A stretch of DNA of 64,000 bases from Sedimentitalea sp042687825 (GCF_042687825.1 NZ_JBHUQE010000001.1:1-64000); one strand, 5' to 3'. Shown: positions 1 to 9,979, numbered from the stretch's first letter. Translations and numbers: made by a program. Notes: generated by a model not told the origin, from the letters alone.

Positions 1-73
1 GAGCAGTCAGACCGGACGCTTACTTTGTAACTTGTAACCGTAACTTAGCTCAGAAGGGTTTGGAAAAGTAAAT

Positions 74-97
74 GGCGGGGCACCATAGTGCCCCGCC
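74..97 (-). terminator. Hairpin downstream of the vapE-like gene
   Basis: There is a perfect 10-bp stem (GGCGGGGCAC / GTGCCCCGCC) with a 4-nt loop. On the minus strand it is followed by a moderately T-rich stretch (ATTTACTTTTCC). It lies 55 nt past the stop of the minus-strand vapE-like gene and fits a Rho-independent terminator. Confidence 0.6.
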
Positions 98-152
98 GGG
101 TAGTACAGGCCAGTTTGGGCCTTATGTTACGTTACAGGTTGCGCTGGGCAGC

Positions 153-2435
153 TCAAAACGGCGGTTCATCATATCGTACGTCGAGAGGTACGATCACGAC
201 CACACCACCGTCCATGCGCCTGGCGATGAACTCGGTCTTACGCTCATCCGCGTCACCACGTGCGAACCCTTTACGCTGGGCCTTTTCGAGCTTGCCGAGA
301 TCATGGAGGCGGTGGGAGCCATAGTCCCACCCCAGTCCCGCCATGATCGCCTTGATCCGCCGGGCATCCATAGGCGTCATGCGGGCTGTGTCGATGCCAA
401 GAAGCAGTTTGATGCTGTCCATAGAAACTCGCCCCTTAGCCTCGCCAAAGGCATCCTCAAGAACGTCCGCGTAGGCGTCCTCGACCATGCGTCGTCCCTG
501 TACCTTCGATGCTGCGTCCCAAAGATGCTGCGACAGGGTAATCGACTCGCCTTTGGCCTCCCGCACGACCGCCTCTGCCCAGAGCTGATCAACATCAGCC
601 GCAAAGCGCACGAGATCAATCTTGCCGACTGCCACAGGCCAGACACGGCGATTGCCTGTCAGGTCACGAAGGTAGGCAAGTTCATTGGTCGTGCCCAGGA
701 TAATGCAGTGCCGCCGAAACTCCGAAGTGCTGCGAGCGTAGGCCGGGCGGAACATGTCGACAGCAGTGCTGAGGAACTTTTTGAGGCTCTGACTCGTCGT
801 CTTGTTCATCCCGTCCAACTCTTGACACTCGACAATCCAGGCGCGTGTCATCATCTCGGCCTTGGTCTTGTCGTCGCTCTTGAGATCGAGGCTGCCGCAG
901 AACCACTCTTCGCGTATGGCAAGACGCTGAGCGATTTGGGATTTACCTGCCCCTTGCGCACCTTCGAGTACCAGCATCGTGTCGAACTTGACGCCCGGTT
1001 GTTTAATGCGACGCACACCAGCGATCAGAAGTTTGCTGCCGAATTCAGCGTTCAGCGCGTTGTTTTCGGCACCGCAGTAGTCAGCCAGCCAACTGTTGAT
1101 ACGAGGCTTACCGTCCCACGCGAGGCCGCCAAGATAGTCTTTCACCGGGTGGTACTTCTGCTCATGCGCGATGGAGAGTAGCTCACGTTTGATGTACGCG
1201 GGAGCTGCAATGAAATCCAAATCGCGCAGGAACGAGCTGGACAGTATTTCCACGATATCGTTCAGGTCACGCCCATCAAGGCCGTAGCCGCGAAACTCGT
1301 CCGTTACCGTGAAAGTATTGCGCTGGGCATCGACGCCCAGCACCGCCAGCGCGTACCGGATGTTTTGTGGAAGATTCCTAACAGGCCGACCATCGTCATC
1401 GCGGATCGGCCAGCCGCCCGAACGTACCTCAATCGCAGCGATCGCGCGCACCACTTGACGACGCGCATAGGTAAGAGGGTTTGGCTGTTCCAGCACATGG
1501 GCGCTGATGCCTACATCGGGCGAGAGGATGATCGCAAGGACATGCCCCGGCTGCATCCCTTTGCCAAGCATCCAAATAACAGCCGCAAAAACCAGTTCGG
1601 ACCGGGATGCGTAAGCCCTACCGGGGGGATTGTTCCCGGTCATAATTGCCTCGGCCCAATCCGGTTCTGGCGGCAGCACTTCGTAATGATGGTCGGGGAG
1701 CGGAAGCGGTTCGATCTCGACCACAGGTGCGAGCACCGCAGTAGGTTGCTTAACTTCCTTGGGCAGCTTCACCCGGAAGTCACCCACTGAGTAAGTGCGA
1801 GGCGGCTTCTTAAGATCCATCGGCTCGAAGTGCCATGCCGGAGCAGGTTCGCGACCATCCGCGCGCTTCTTGTCATTGAGCCAGTTCATCGTCCAAGGCA
1901 GGCGAAGCAGGCGGTCGGCGTTATGGGTTCCCGGTCCACCCTGAAGCACGAATAGCAGGGCTTCGTTGAGTTTTTCCGCCTTCTCGACTTCCAGCGGTTC
2001 GTCCAGCTTCCAAACTGCTTGACAGCCGCCGCCCGTTTTCCAGATTGCAGATGGGCGCGGTATACCCTTAGGACGCTTATCGTCGTCCATCAGAATACTC
2101 ATGACGAACGCTTCTTGGTCAGTCTCGTCGCCGGGATAGTCCTTATAATCTAGGTCGACATGCAGGAAACGTGCAGCTCTCAGGTTGACCTTTTTACGCA
2201 CGCCATCCAGGAACTCGGCATTTGGCAGGAAGTACATATTACGCTGGACGTCCTCCGCGTTGCCGGACGCAACGAAGGAAATAGCCTGATCGTTGTCCGA
2301 AATGCCAAATACCTTGACCTTCGGTGCCGCCTTGCCTTGGCTTGCCATAGACTCAAGGTGCACAGGCGCCTCTGAGGTCAGCCAGCGGACAAACTCAATA
2401 GCGCGGATCGGGTTGGGTTTTAGATTACCGGTCAT
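153..2435 (-). CDS. VapE-family primase/helicase of an integrative element
   Basis: This 760-residue protein has two parts. An N-terminal primase-like region carries HVDLD near residues 92-96, as in RepB/archaeo-eukaryotic primases. The C-terminal half is a virulence-associated protein E ATPase with Walker A GAQGAGKS near 492-499, then a DGMNKTTSQSLKKFLS stretch and GTTNE typical of the family. Such proteins start replication of P4-like satellites and islands. The open frame runs further upstream, but the ATG at 2435 is preferred: it overlaps the end of the regulator gene by 11 nt (GCGGATGACCGG), giving translational coupling. The protein is probably made with the AlpA-like gene after excision or induction. 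The family call is firm; the primase half is inferred from the motif and its position. Confidence 0.85.
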   Translation of the reverse strand: MTGNLKPNPIRAIEFVRWLTSEAPVHLESMASQGKAAPKVKVFGISDNDQAISFVASGNAEDVQRNMYFLPNAEFLDGVRKKVNLRAARFLHVDLDYKDYPGDETDQEAFVMSILMDDDKRPKGIPRPSAIWKTGGGCQAVWKLDEPLEVEKAEKLNEALLFVLQGGPGTHNADRLLRLPWTMNWLNDKKRADGREPAPAWHFEPMDLKKPPRTYSVGDFRVKLPKEVKQPTAVLAPVVEIEPLPLPDHHYEVLPPEPDWAEAIMTGNNPPGRAYASRSELVFAAVIWMLGKGMQPGHVLAIILSPDVGISAHVLEQPNPLTYARRQVVRAIAAIEVRSGGWPIRDDDGRPVRNLPQNIRYALAVLGVDAQRNTFTVTDEFRGYGLDGRDLNDIVEILSSSFLRDLDFIAAPAYIKRELLSIAHEQKYHPVKDYLGGLAWDGKPRINSWLADYCGAENNALNAEFGSKLLIAGVRRIKQPGVKFDTMLVLEGAQGAGKSQIAQRLAIREEWFCGSLDLKSDDKTKAEMMTRAWIVECQELDGMNKTTSQSLKKFLSTAVDMFRPAYARSTSEFRRHCIILGTTNELAYLRDLTGNRRVWPVAVGKIDLVRFAADVDQLWAEAVVREAKGESITLSQHLWDAASKVQGRRMVEDAYADVLEDAFGEAKGRVSMDSIKLLLGIDTARMTPMDARRIKAIMAGLGWDYGSHRLHDLGKLEKAQRKGFARGDADERKTEFIARRMDGGVVVIVPLDVRYDEPPF

Positions 2436-2679
2436 CCGCGCCCCCTTTCGGCTGGCATTCATGCGCCGCAAGCCAGTTTTCCACGGCTTCAAGGCGGTAC
2501 AGAATCCGCCCACGAATGCGCAGGAAGTCAGGTCCATATCCGTTTATTCGACCCTTTTCGAAATACGATGTGCTGAACCCGGTAAGGGTGGCTACTTCTT
2601 TGGTGGTGAGTAGGGATTTTTTCAGATCTGCTTTTGCGCTGTGAGTGGGATGCGCGTGTGCTGTGACTTCATTTGTCAT
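2425..2679 (-). CDS. AlpA/excisionase-like helix-turn-helix regulator
   Basis: This 84-residue protein has a MerR/AlpA-type DNA-binding region at about residues 23-70: LLTTKEVATLTGFS, then a wing region rich in R and Y and ending in AVENWLAAHE. Proteins of this kind control the integrase and excision in P4-like islands. It heads the operon with the vapE-like gene, whose start overlaps its end by 11 nt. A symmetric 7-bp repeat just upstream (2700-2717) could be its own operator. Whether it is an activator or an excisionase cannot be told from the sequence. Confidence 0.8.
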   Translation of the reverse strand: MTNEVTAHAHPTHSAKADLKKSLLTTKEVATLTGFSTSYFEKGRINGYGPDFLRIRGRILYRLEAVENWLAAHECQPKGGADDR

Positions 2680-3111
2680 TGTCAGATTACCTTCGGCATC
2701 ACGTGATATTTCACGTGTGAGGTTTCTAAGTCTGCCAGAGTGGGCCTTAGACCTCGGGCGGGAACTTCCCGCTTATGGGGGCCAAATAAATGGTGAATCC
2801 CCAACCGCCGATTACGGACTTGCACCGCCCCACGGTTGTCACACCGCTTTTGGGTAATCTTCCTGTCAACCGCCTTAAACTTCATGCTGCGCACCGGTCA
2901 AGGAACTTTTGCACGGATGCAAAACCCTCCAGCAATTTACGGTTTCGCGCTCGCGCGCGCGAGGGAACAGGTGTGTGATCAGGGGTTAAATGCTTCTGAC
3001 TCCTTTGCCGAAATATCGAGCTACGAACGCTGATCGTGGATTCCTTCGAAGCCGGATCGCTCCACCTGCCCTTCGGTCTAGTCGCCGTCGATGGGGAGGG
3101 GTCAAGCCGGT
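2680..3111. other. 432-nt gene-free control region between regulator and integrase
   Basis: No convincing gene is present; the small open frames here look random. The region holds several symmetric sites. One is CACGTGA-TATT-TCACGTG at 2700-2717. Another is TTTTGCA-CGGA-TGCAAAA at 2907-2924. A third is a 14-bp perfect palindrome CTCGCGCGCGCGAG at 2950-2963. The region lies upstream of the minus-strand regulator/vapE operon and downstream of the integrase, so it is the likely regulatory core of the element and perhaps the place to look for its replication origin. Confidence 0.5.
2700..2717 (-). promoter_or_regulatory. Inverted-repeat operator candidate upstream of the AlpA-like gene
   Basis: CACGTGA and TCACGTG form a perfect 7-bp inverted repeat with a 4-nt spacer. 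It lies 21 nt upstream of the regulator start, where a repressor or activator would control the regulator/vapE operon. Which protein binds it is unknown. Confidence 0.45.
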
Positions 3112-4275
3112 TCAGTCGCGCGGCTCTTTCAGCTCAAGGATGCGCTTGGCCACCAGTTCGACAGGTTCCCGCAGGCGCTCGGCATTCACTACGATATAGC
3201 CACCAGTTACGTCGCCATTGGTGCGGTGGTTCAGAAGGCGCTTGAGCGCGTAGTAGGGGACGTCGAGGCTCTCGGCGATGGTGATAAAGGTGCGCCGAAG
3301 ATCGTGCAGGGTGAAGCTGACGCCAGACCCGGCCGACACGCGCAGAAGGAACTTCTTCGTTTCGACCAGATGACCGGTACGGCCCGGCCCCGGGAATACC
3401 CAAGGAGAGTTCGGGTTGGCTTCGCGCCGTTGGGCCAGCAGGTCAGCCAGAAACTCCGACAGCGGGAGGTGCAGCGGGTCGCCGTTCTTTGTGGTGGGCA
3501 GGTGCAGCACCTTGCCTTTCAGATCCACGTTCTCCCAGCGAAGCTTGGTCAATTCACCCCGGCGCATTCCCGTGAACAGCGCGGTCAGCAGAAAGTCGCG
3601 CGAATATTCCGGCTCCGCCATAACGGCCTCCCACCACGCGGGCAGGTCCACGGCGGTAACTACGGTCTGACGCCGCCGTTCCTTATACCATGCGCGCGCC
3701 TGCGTCAGGATTTGCACCGGGTTCGGCGGGAAGTCGTCTTGGGTCGCGGCAACGAAATTATAGATCGACCGAAAGTGCCGCATCACGTTGTTTGCCGTGG
3801 TCTCGCCATGCTTCTTGCCAATATCTTGATGTTTTTTCAGCACCATCTGTCTGGTGATTTCGTTCAGAGGCTTCTTGCGCCACGACTTGAGGTACAGGCG
3901 CTCGGTGCGCTGGTAGTGACTGACTGTGTGCTCGGACAGGCTGCGGACCTCCAAGAATCGTTTTAGCCCAATTTCTAGCGTCACCTTTTCAGCGGCTTCT
4001 TGGCGCTTTTCGGCGTTAGGGTCATGCCCATCGGCCATATCACCCAAGATCGTCAGAGCCTTCTTGCGGGCAATCTCGGGCGCAAAAACATCCGCGCGAC
4101 CAATGGTGACGCGCCGCGTGCGGCGGTTCACCTGACCTTCGGCAAAGAACACCTTAGATTGCGCTCCAACACGCAAACCGAAGCCGGGAAGCAGCGTATC
4201 GCGGTACAGGACTTGCCCCTTCTCGGCAAAGGGAATTTCATCAATCACGCGGCGGGTAAGACGTAGACTGGGCAT
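3112..4275 (-). CDS. Tyrosine recombinase (integrase)
   Basis: This 387-residue protein has an N-terminal arm-binding segment, a SAM-like core-binding domain (about 100-205) and a C-terminal catalytic domain. The visible catalytic residues are Arg about 238 in TGMRRGEL, His-x-x-Arg about 324-327 in LHDLRRTF, His about 350 in LLNHR and Tyr about 360 in GGYIV. All are intact, so the enzyme should be active. The start at 4275 was chosen over an in-frame start 63 nt upstream because AAAGGAGG lies just before it. It is the likely agent for integration at the tRNA-Thr site. It sits inside the visible element, with about 3 kb of element DNA still to its left. Confidence 0.93.
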   Translation of the reverse strand: MPSLRLTRRVIDEIPFAEKGQVLYRDTLLPGFGLRVGAQSKVFFAEGQVNRRTRRVTIGRADVFAPEIARKKALTILGDMADGHDPNAEKRQEAAEKVTLEIGLKRFLEVRSLSEHTVSHYQRTERLYLKSWRKKPLNEITRQMVLKKHQDIGKKHGETTANNVMRHFRSIYNFVAATQDDFPPNPVQILTQARAWYKERRRQTVVTAVDLPAWWEAVMAEPEYSRDFLLTALFTGMRRGELTKLRWENVDLKGKVLHLPTTKNGDPLHLPLSEFLADLLAQRREANPNSPWVFPGPGRTGHLVETKKFLLRVSAGSGVSFTLHDLRRTFITIAESLDVPYYALKRLLNHRTNGDVTGGYIVVNAERLREPVELVAKRILELKEPRD

Positions 4276-4532
4276 CGTGACCTCCTTTTGGCCACGCTCC
4301 AGTATAGGCATATTTCGAGAAAAAGCTCGACTTTTCATCGCATTATGAGGCGTTGGCGGGCCGTGTCAAACACAATGAAAGGCTGTACTGCGTCGTACGC
4401 GTGCAAAAGCAGCGCCAAGCGCATCAATCACTGGTGGAACCGACGCCGCTCAATCGCTACGAATACGTACAGCACCGGGCGTTCGTTGCGCTCTGCCAAC
4501 AACAGAAACGAGTTTTGGGGCCAATAACCGCG
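4276..4532. promoter_or_regulatory. Divergent control region between integrase and restriction gene
   Basis: These 257 nt separate two divergent genes and must hold both promoters. An A/T-rich imperfect hairpin (GAAAAAG-CTCGA-CTTTTC, 4319-4336) sits close to the integrase side. The open frame of the restriction enzyme extends through this region, but that stretch (residues 1-60 of the long frame) shows no relation to the family and is treated as untranslated. Confidence 0.4.
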
Positions 4533-7500
4533 ATGCAGCTGCAAGATCTATTAGATTCCTACCGAAAGTCGGCGCGTAGCGAGCGTGAAAAAGGCGACTA
4601 CTTCGAACGTCTAGTTCGTGTGTTTTTGGAAAATGACGACATTCAAAAGCAATTCTACTCCAAGGTTGTGCCGTTTTCGGTATGGGCCAAGGAGAACGGG
4701 TGGAGTAGCACAGACATTGGAATTGACCTAGTCGCTACCCTCGTTGATGGATCGGGCTATGCGGCCATTCAGTGCAAGTTTTACGCTCCAAACTACAGCA
4801 TCCAAAAACCTGACTTAGACACCTTCATTTCTGCGGCTTCCAACGATGCTTTCACGCGCCTCATAATTGCAGATACGACACGCAAAGAATTCGGCCGGAA
4901 CGCAAACGAAACGCTAGACAAGCTATCGAAGGACTGGAACCGGATCGGGATCAGCGAACTCGAAGCCAGCCGGATTGACTGGTCGCAGTTCATAAGAACG
5001 GGCACGATCAGTCTCGCACCCAAAAAACAGCTGAGAGACCACCAGCGCGAAGCATTGAAAGCTGTTGTCGATGGCCTCGAAGGCGCGGATCGCGGCAAGC
5101 TAATCATGGCTTGTGGCACAGGCAAAACCTTCACCGGCTTGCGCATTGCCGAGGAAATGGCAGGCAAGGGAAAACGGGTACTGTTCATGGTGCCGTCGCT
5201 TGCGCTCATGTCCCAGACAGTTCGTGAATGGAAGAACGACTGCCAAGAAGACTTCACTGCCTACTCGGCGTGTTCGGATACTAAAGTTGGACGAAATGCG
5301 GATGCAGATAGTCTCGACCTGAATGTGCACGACCTGGGATTTCCCGCGACCACCGACCCAGAGAAGATCGCACGGCAGGTCAACCTTGCCAGCCCGGACA
5401 AGATGACCGTAGTGTTTTCGACGTACCATTCGATTGATGTCCTTACGCGTGCCCAAAGGGACTACGGATTGCCGGAGTTCGATTTGGTCATCTGCGACGA
5501 GGCACACCGGACGACCGGCGTCACTCTCAAGGACGAGGACGATAGCGCCTTTGTCCGTATCCATAACAACGGCTACATAGCCGCCAAAAAGCGGCTCTAC
5601 ATGACGGCGACGCCCCGCATCTTTGGGGATGCCGCGAAGCGCAAAGCAGACGATCACGACGCCGAACTAGCCTCCATGGACGACGAGGCGAAGTTCGGAA
5701 AAGACCTGTTCCACCGGGGCTTTGGCTGGGCAGTCGAGAACGACCTTCTGACCGACTACAAGGTGGTCGTTTTGGCCGTGGACGAAGGGCTTATCTCAAC
5801 GACCATTCAAAACCGCCTCAAGGAAGGCGCCGAGCTAACGCTTGACGACGCAACCAAGATTATTGGCTGCTACAAGGCGCTCACCAAGTCCGACATGACC
5901 TCCGACCTTGAATTCGACCCTCACCCAATGAAGCGGGCGTTGGCCTTCTGCCAGAGCATTGCAAAATCGAAGATCATAGAGGACGAGTTCGCCAAGGTCG
6001 TAGATGAATACACCGGAAACGAACTGATCGAAGATGACAGTCAACTGGCAACCGAAGTTCGCCATGTAGACGGCAGTTACAACGCCAGTGCTCGCGAGGA
6101 GCTTCTGAACTGGCTCAAGGCGGACTCGGACGACAACACATGCCGCATCCTGACCAATGCCAAGGTGCTGTCCGAGGGTGTAGACGTACCTGCCCTCGAC
6201 GCCATCATGTTCATGCACCCGCGCAAGAGCCAGATCGACGTGGTGCAGTCCGTTGGGCGCGTCATGCGCAGGGCCGAAGGCAAGAAGCTGGGCTACGTGA
6301 TTTTGCCGGTTGCCATCCCGCCCGACACCAAGCCGGAGGAAGCCCTTAACGACAACGAACGGTACCAAGTTGTCTGGCAGATTCTGAACGCCCTACGCGC
6401 CCACGACGAGCGGCTAGACGCGCGCATTAACCAAGCCAAGCTGGGCGAGGATATCAGCGACAAGGTCGAACTGGTCCGTATCTCCTCGGAAACGGAACTC
6501 AAGGAACTGACGGCCGTTGTAGACGACTTCGCCACCACCAAGACCAAGGCAGAAAAGACCGGTGCTGGCATTGGGCAGGACGGCCCGGACCGCAGGCCAG
6601 ACGGCGGCGAGGTGGTCCAGGGCGAGTTCATATTCGACGAGTTCACCCGCGCCATCATGGCCAAGATCGTGGAGAAGTGTGGCACCCGCGAATACTGGGA
6701 TACATGGGCGAAAGACATTGCCAAGATCGCCCAAACCCACATCACACGCATTACCACTATCGTGGCCAAGCCGGGGGCAGAACGGGACGCGTTTCTAGCC
6801 TTCGTCGAAGAATTGCACGACGACCTGAACCCCGAAATCAGCGAAGCCGAAGCCATCGAAATGCTGGCCCAGCATCTTATAACTAAGCCGGTCTTCGATG
6901 CACTGTTCAAGGGCAGTAAGTTCACCAAGGAAAACCCGGTGTCCCGTGCGATGGAAATCGTGCTTGGGCAGCTACACGAGCACAATCTGGCCAAGGAATC
7001 CGAAAGCCTTGCCAAGTTCTATGCCAGCGTGGAGCGTCGTGCCGAGGGCGTGATTACGGCGCAAGGTCGCCAAACGCTGATTACGGAGTTGTATGACCGG
7101 TTCTTCCGCAACGCCTTCCCGGTGCTGACCCAGCGCCTTGGCATTGTCTACACACCGATGGAGGTGGTGGATTTCATCATCCATTCGGTCAATGACGTGT
7201 TGGAAGCCCAGTTCGGGCAAACGCTTGGCTCCAAGGGCGTTCACATCCTTGATCCCTTTACGGGCACAGGCACCTTCATCACGCGGCTTCTGCAATCAGG
7301 TCTGATCGCGCCCGAGGAGTTGGAGCACAAGTACAAGCAGGAGATCCATGCCAACGAGATCGTGCTACTGGCCTACTATATCGCTGCAATCAACATCGAG
7401 ACCGTGTATCACGAGTTGGTTCAGGGCGAGCTGCGCGAGGACGCGCCCTACCACCCATTCACCGGCATTCTGCTGACTGACACGTTTCAGATGTACGAGC

Positions 7501-9434
7501 AGGAGCGCGACATGGTGGCGAACCTACTGCCCGACAACTCGGAACGCCGGACAAAACAAAAGGCGCTGGATATCCGCGTGATCATTGGAAACCCGCCGTA
7601 TTCAGTGGGGCAAAACAGCGCCAACGATAACGCTGCGAATATCTCGTATACCCAACTGGATGCTGCGATCCGCGAGAACTATGCCGAGACGTCTCGCATG
7701 ACTTCGGTCAAAAGCCTCTATGATAGCTACATTCGTGCCTTTCGCTGGGCCTCTGAACGTATTGGAAACGCGGGAGTTATGGCGTTCGTAACCAATGCAG
7801 GATGGATTGAAGGCAATTCAGCCGATGGTATGCGTAAGTGCCTCGCCGAAGAATTCAGTGATTTGTACATCTTTCATCTTAGGGGAAACCAACGCACGTC
7901 CGGTGAGCTTTCCCGAAAGGAAGGGGGCAAGATTTTTGGCTCAGGCAGCCGCGCCCCAATCGCGATTTCAGTTCTCGTCAAGAATCCTGACGCCACCGAA
8001 CACGAATGCATCCATTTTCACGACATTGGCGACTATCTCGATCAAAAGCAAAAACTGGCGATCATTCGGGACTTCGGTTCGGTTGACGGCATTTCGAAAG
8101 CCAAAGGCTGGAAGAGGATCACACCAGATGAAAACAACGACTGGCTGGATCAGGTGGATCGCAGTTTTGATCAATTCATAGAGTTGGGAAACAAATCCAA
8201 AGGCGCTGGGGCGATAACGTTCGCAACCTATTCGCTTGGCGTGGCAAGCGGTCGAGATGCTTGGGCATACAATTCGTCTCGTGCGAAGCTTGAAAGAAAC
8301 GTGGAGGCGAGCATCGCGTTTTACAATTCGGAATGTGACCGCCTTATGGACGAAGCCCCCGAGAAAAAGGCAGACTTGGCCTCCATTGAGGAAAAACGTT
8401 TCAGTTGGAACAGAAACGCATTTCAAGACCTCGAAAAAGGTAAGCGGTACACCTATTCTGCAGGCCGTGTCATGACGTCAATGTACCGGCCATTTCTTCG
8501 TCAGTGGATGTATTTTGATAGGCAGTTCAATGCGATGATCTATCAGATGCATCGTATTTTTCCGACAGGCGCATCTGAGAACCTGCTTATGCAAGTTTCA
8601 GGCGTTGGCGCTCGAAATTTCACTGCCTTTATGTCGAAGGACGTGCCCTGCCTCGACAACATCGAGAAAGGTCAATGCTTCCCCCTCTACCTTTACGAAG
8701 AAACCCAACCCGATGACGGCCTCTTCGCCGCCACGGGCGATCAGGCGGGCGGCCTGTCTCGCCGCGATGCGATCACCGATGACGGCCTCGCACATTTCCA
8801 AGCCGCCTATCCGGGGGAGGAGATCAGCAAGGAAGACCTGTTCTATTACATCTACGGCCTGCTGCATTCGCCCGACTATCGGGAGCGGTTCAAGAACAAC
8901 CTCGCCAAGCAACTACCCCGGATTCCGGCGGTCAAAAGCTTTGCCGACTTCGCCGCGTTCAGGGACGCAGGCCGAGCTCTGGGCGATCTGCATGTAAACT
9001 TTGAGAGCGTCGAACCCTACATGGTCACGTTCAAGGAACGCGACCACCGCCTGATCCCCGAGGCCGAGGCCGATCCGGTGAAGTTCTATCGGGTCAAGAA
9101 GATGAAGTTCGGTGGCAAGGGAAAAGAAAAGGACAAGACCACCGTCATCTACAACGACAACATCAGCATGCAGAACATTCCGTTGGAGGCGTACGACTAC
9201 GTGGTGAACGGCAAGCCCGCGTTGGAGTGGGTTATGGAACGGCAGGTAGTCAAAACCGACAAGGCCAGCGGCATCGTGAACGATGCCAACGACTACGCCA
9301 ACGAAACCATCGGTGACCCGAAATACCCGTTGGAACTGTTCCAGAGGGTTATCACCGTGTCGCTGGAAACGATGCGGATCGTTCGGAGCCTGCCCAAACT
9401 CGATATTGATACGGTGTCGGAGGATGGCCCATGA
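4533..9434 (+). CDS. Single-chain type ISP restriction-modification enzyme
   Basis: This 1633-residue polypeptide combines all restriction functions in the order of LlaGI/LlaBIII type ISP enzymes. It starts with an Mrr-like nuclease (D61-x-G-x-D65 with Q80-C-K82). An SF2 helicase/translocase follows, with Walker A ACGTGKT 193-199, DEAH 322-325, MTATP and QSVGRVMRR. Then comes an N6-adenine methyltransferase (DPFTGTG 907-913, NPPY 1020-1023) and a C-terminal target-recognition region of about 500 residues. It would methylate one strand of its site and cut unmethylated DNA after translocation. The start at 4533 gives the family length and homology from the first residues; its ribosome site is weak. 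All catalytic motifs are intact, so it is probably active phage defence. It overlaps the next gene by 4 nt. Confidence 0.92.
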   Translation: MQLQDLLDSYRKSARSEREKGDYFERLVRVFLENDDIQKQFYSKVVPFSVWAKENGWSSTDIGIDLVATLVDGSGYAAIQCKFYAPNYSIQKPDLDTFISAASNDAFTRLIIADTTRKEFGRNANETLDKLSKDWNRIGISELEASRIDWSQFIRTGTISLAPKKQLRDHQREALKAVVDGLEGADRGKLIMACGTGKTFTGLRIAEEMAGKGKRVLFMVPSLALMSQTVREWKNDCQEDFTAYSACSDTKVGRNADADSLDLNVHDLGFPATTDPEKIARQVNLASPDKMTVVFSTYHSIDVLTRAQRDYGLPEFDLVICDEAHRTTGVTLKDEDDSAFVRIHNNGYIAAKKRLYMTATPRIFGDAAKRKADDHDAELASMDDEAKFGKDLFHRGFGWAVENDLLTDYKVVVLAVDEGLISTTIQNRLKEGAELTLDDATKIIGCYKALTKSDMTSDLEFDPHPMKRALAFCQSIAKSKIIEDEFAKVVDEYTGNELIEDDSQLATEVRHVDGSYNASAREELLNWLKADSDDNTCRILTNAKVLSEGVDVPALDAIMFMHPRKSQIDVVQSVGRVMRRAEGKKLGYVILPVAIPPDTKPEEALNDNERYQVVWQILNALRAHDERLDARINQAKLGEDISDKVELVRISSETELKELTAVVDDFATTKTKAEKTGAGIGQDGPDRRPDGGEVVQGEFIFDEFTRAIMAKIVEKCGTREYWDTWAKDIAKIAQTHITRITTIVAKPGAERDAFLAFVEELHDDLNPEISEAEAIEMLAQHLITKPVFDALFKGSKFTKENPVSRAMEIVLGQLHEHNLAKESESLAKFYASVERRAEGVITAQGRQTLITELYDRFFRNAFPVLTQRLGIVYTPMEVVDFIIHSVNDVLEAQFGQTLGSKGVHILDPFTGTGTFITRLLQSGLIAPEELEHKYKQEIHANEIVLLAYYIAAINIETVYHELVQGELREDAPYHPFTGILLTDTFQMYEQERDMVANLLPDNSERRTKQKALDIRVIIGNPPYSVGQNSANDNAANISYTQLDAAIRENYAETSRMTSVKSLYDSYIRAFRWASERIGNAGVMAFVTNAGWIEGNSADGMRKCLAEEFSDLYIFHLRGNQRTSGELSRKEGGKIFGSGSRAPIAISVLVKNPDATEHECIHFHDIGDYLDQKQKLAIIRDFGSVDGISKAKGWKRITPDENNDWLDQVDRSFDQFIELGNKSKGAGAITFATYSLGVASGRDAWAYNSSRAKLERNVEASIAFYNSECDRLMDEAPEKKADLASIEEKRFSWNRNAFQDLEKGKRYTYSAGRVMTSMYRPFLRQWMYFDRQFNAMIYQMHRIFPTGASENLLMQVSGVGARNFTAFMSKDVPCLDNIEKGQCFPLYLYEETQPDDGLFAATGDQAGGLSRRDAITDDGLAHFQAAYPGEEISKEDLFYYIYGLLHSPDYRERFKNNLAKQLPRIPAVKSFADFAAFRDAGRALGDLHVNFESVEPYMVTFKERDHRLIPEAEADPVKFYRVKKMKFGGKGKEKDKTTVIYNDNISMQNIPLEAYDYVVNGKPALEWVMERQVVKTDKASGIVNDANDYANETIGDPKYPLELFQRVITVSLETMRIVRSLPKLDIDTVSEDGP

Positions 9435-9784
9435 ACCGAGGTGAAGCATTTGCCCACCAAGGCGTGCCAAGAATCAACCGCTCGCAATGGCACGCTGCGG
9501 CGAGCGATGGCGTGCACGTTCTCTCGGTCTGGGAAGAGAACATCAAGGCAAACCGGGCCGAAGCACATGTCCACCAAAACGCCTACCACATGTTTGAACC
9601 CGGAATGAGTGTGCGCATTGTTGTGCAGAGGGGCGAGCGTGACCCGGAAACACAGAACATGAAGACCCTATCAGCTTACCCCGACACGCTGACTTGGACT
9701 GTGCTGGCTAAGGAAGAACGGGCAATCGACCATCCCAGCCGCCGGTTTTTGCACGTGGTGACAATCCAGAGAGCCGAAGGCTGA
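9431..9784 (+). CDS. Small protein coupled to the type ISP enzyme, unknown function
   Basis: I do not recognise this 117-residue protein. It begins at an ATGA overlap with the stop of the restriction gene, so it is translated with it. It is soluble, with no signal or membrane segment, and is rich in H, R and E. Segments such as PGMSVRIVVQRGERDP and TLTWTVLAKEERA suggest a small beta-rich fold. The tight coupling suggests a role with the restriction enzyme, such as specificity, control or anti-self protection, but this is only inferred from position. Confidence 0.7.
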   Translation: MNRGEAFAHQGVPRINRSQWHAAASDGVHVLSVWEENIKANRAEAHVHQNAYHMFEPGMSVRIVVQRGERDPETQNMKTLSAYPDTLTWTVLAKEERAIDHPSRRFLHVVTIQRAEG

Positions 9785-9979
9785 GATAGGTAATTCACGG
9801 ACGCTAGCCGTTCTTGTGAATCCGCTTTGGTCCAGAGACCCAATGGGGGGAGCTCTACCCAGCCCGGTTACATGGTTCAGGTGCCTTGCGTGGTACAAGC
9901 AGTAATTCGCAATGAAGTTCTAGTCACGACCGGCGGCGGGCGACCGGGCTCAACCGGCATTGCGCCGATGATCCGCTTG

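Noticed and set aside
72..1181. A 369-codon open frame on the plus strand opposite the vapE-like gene
   Set aside because: It is antisense to a clear VapE protein, has no family resemblance and no ribosome site; long antisense frames are common in high-G+C DNA.
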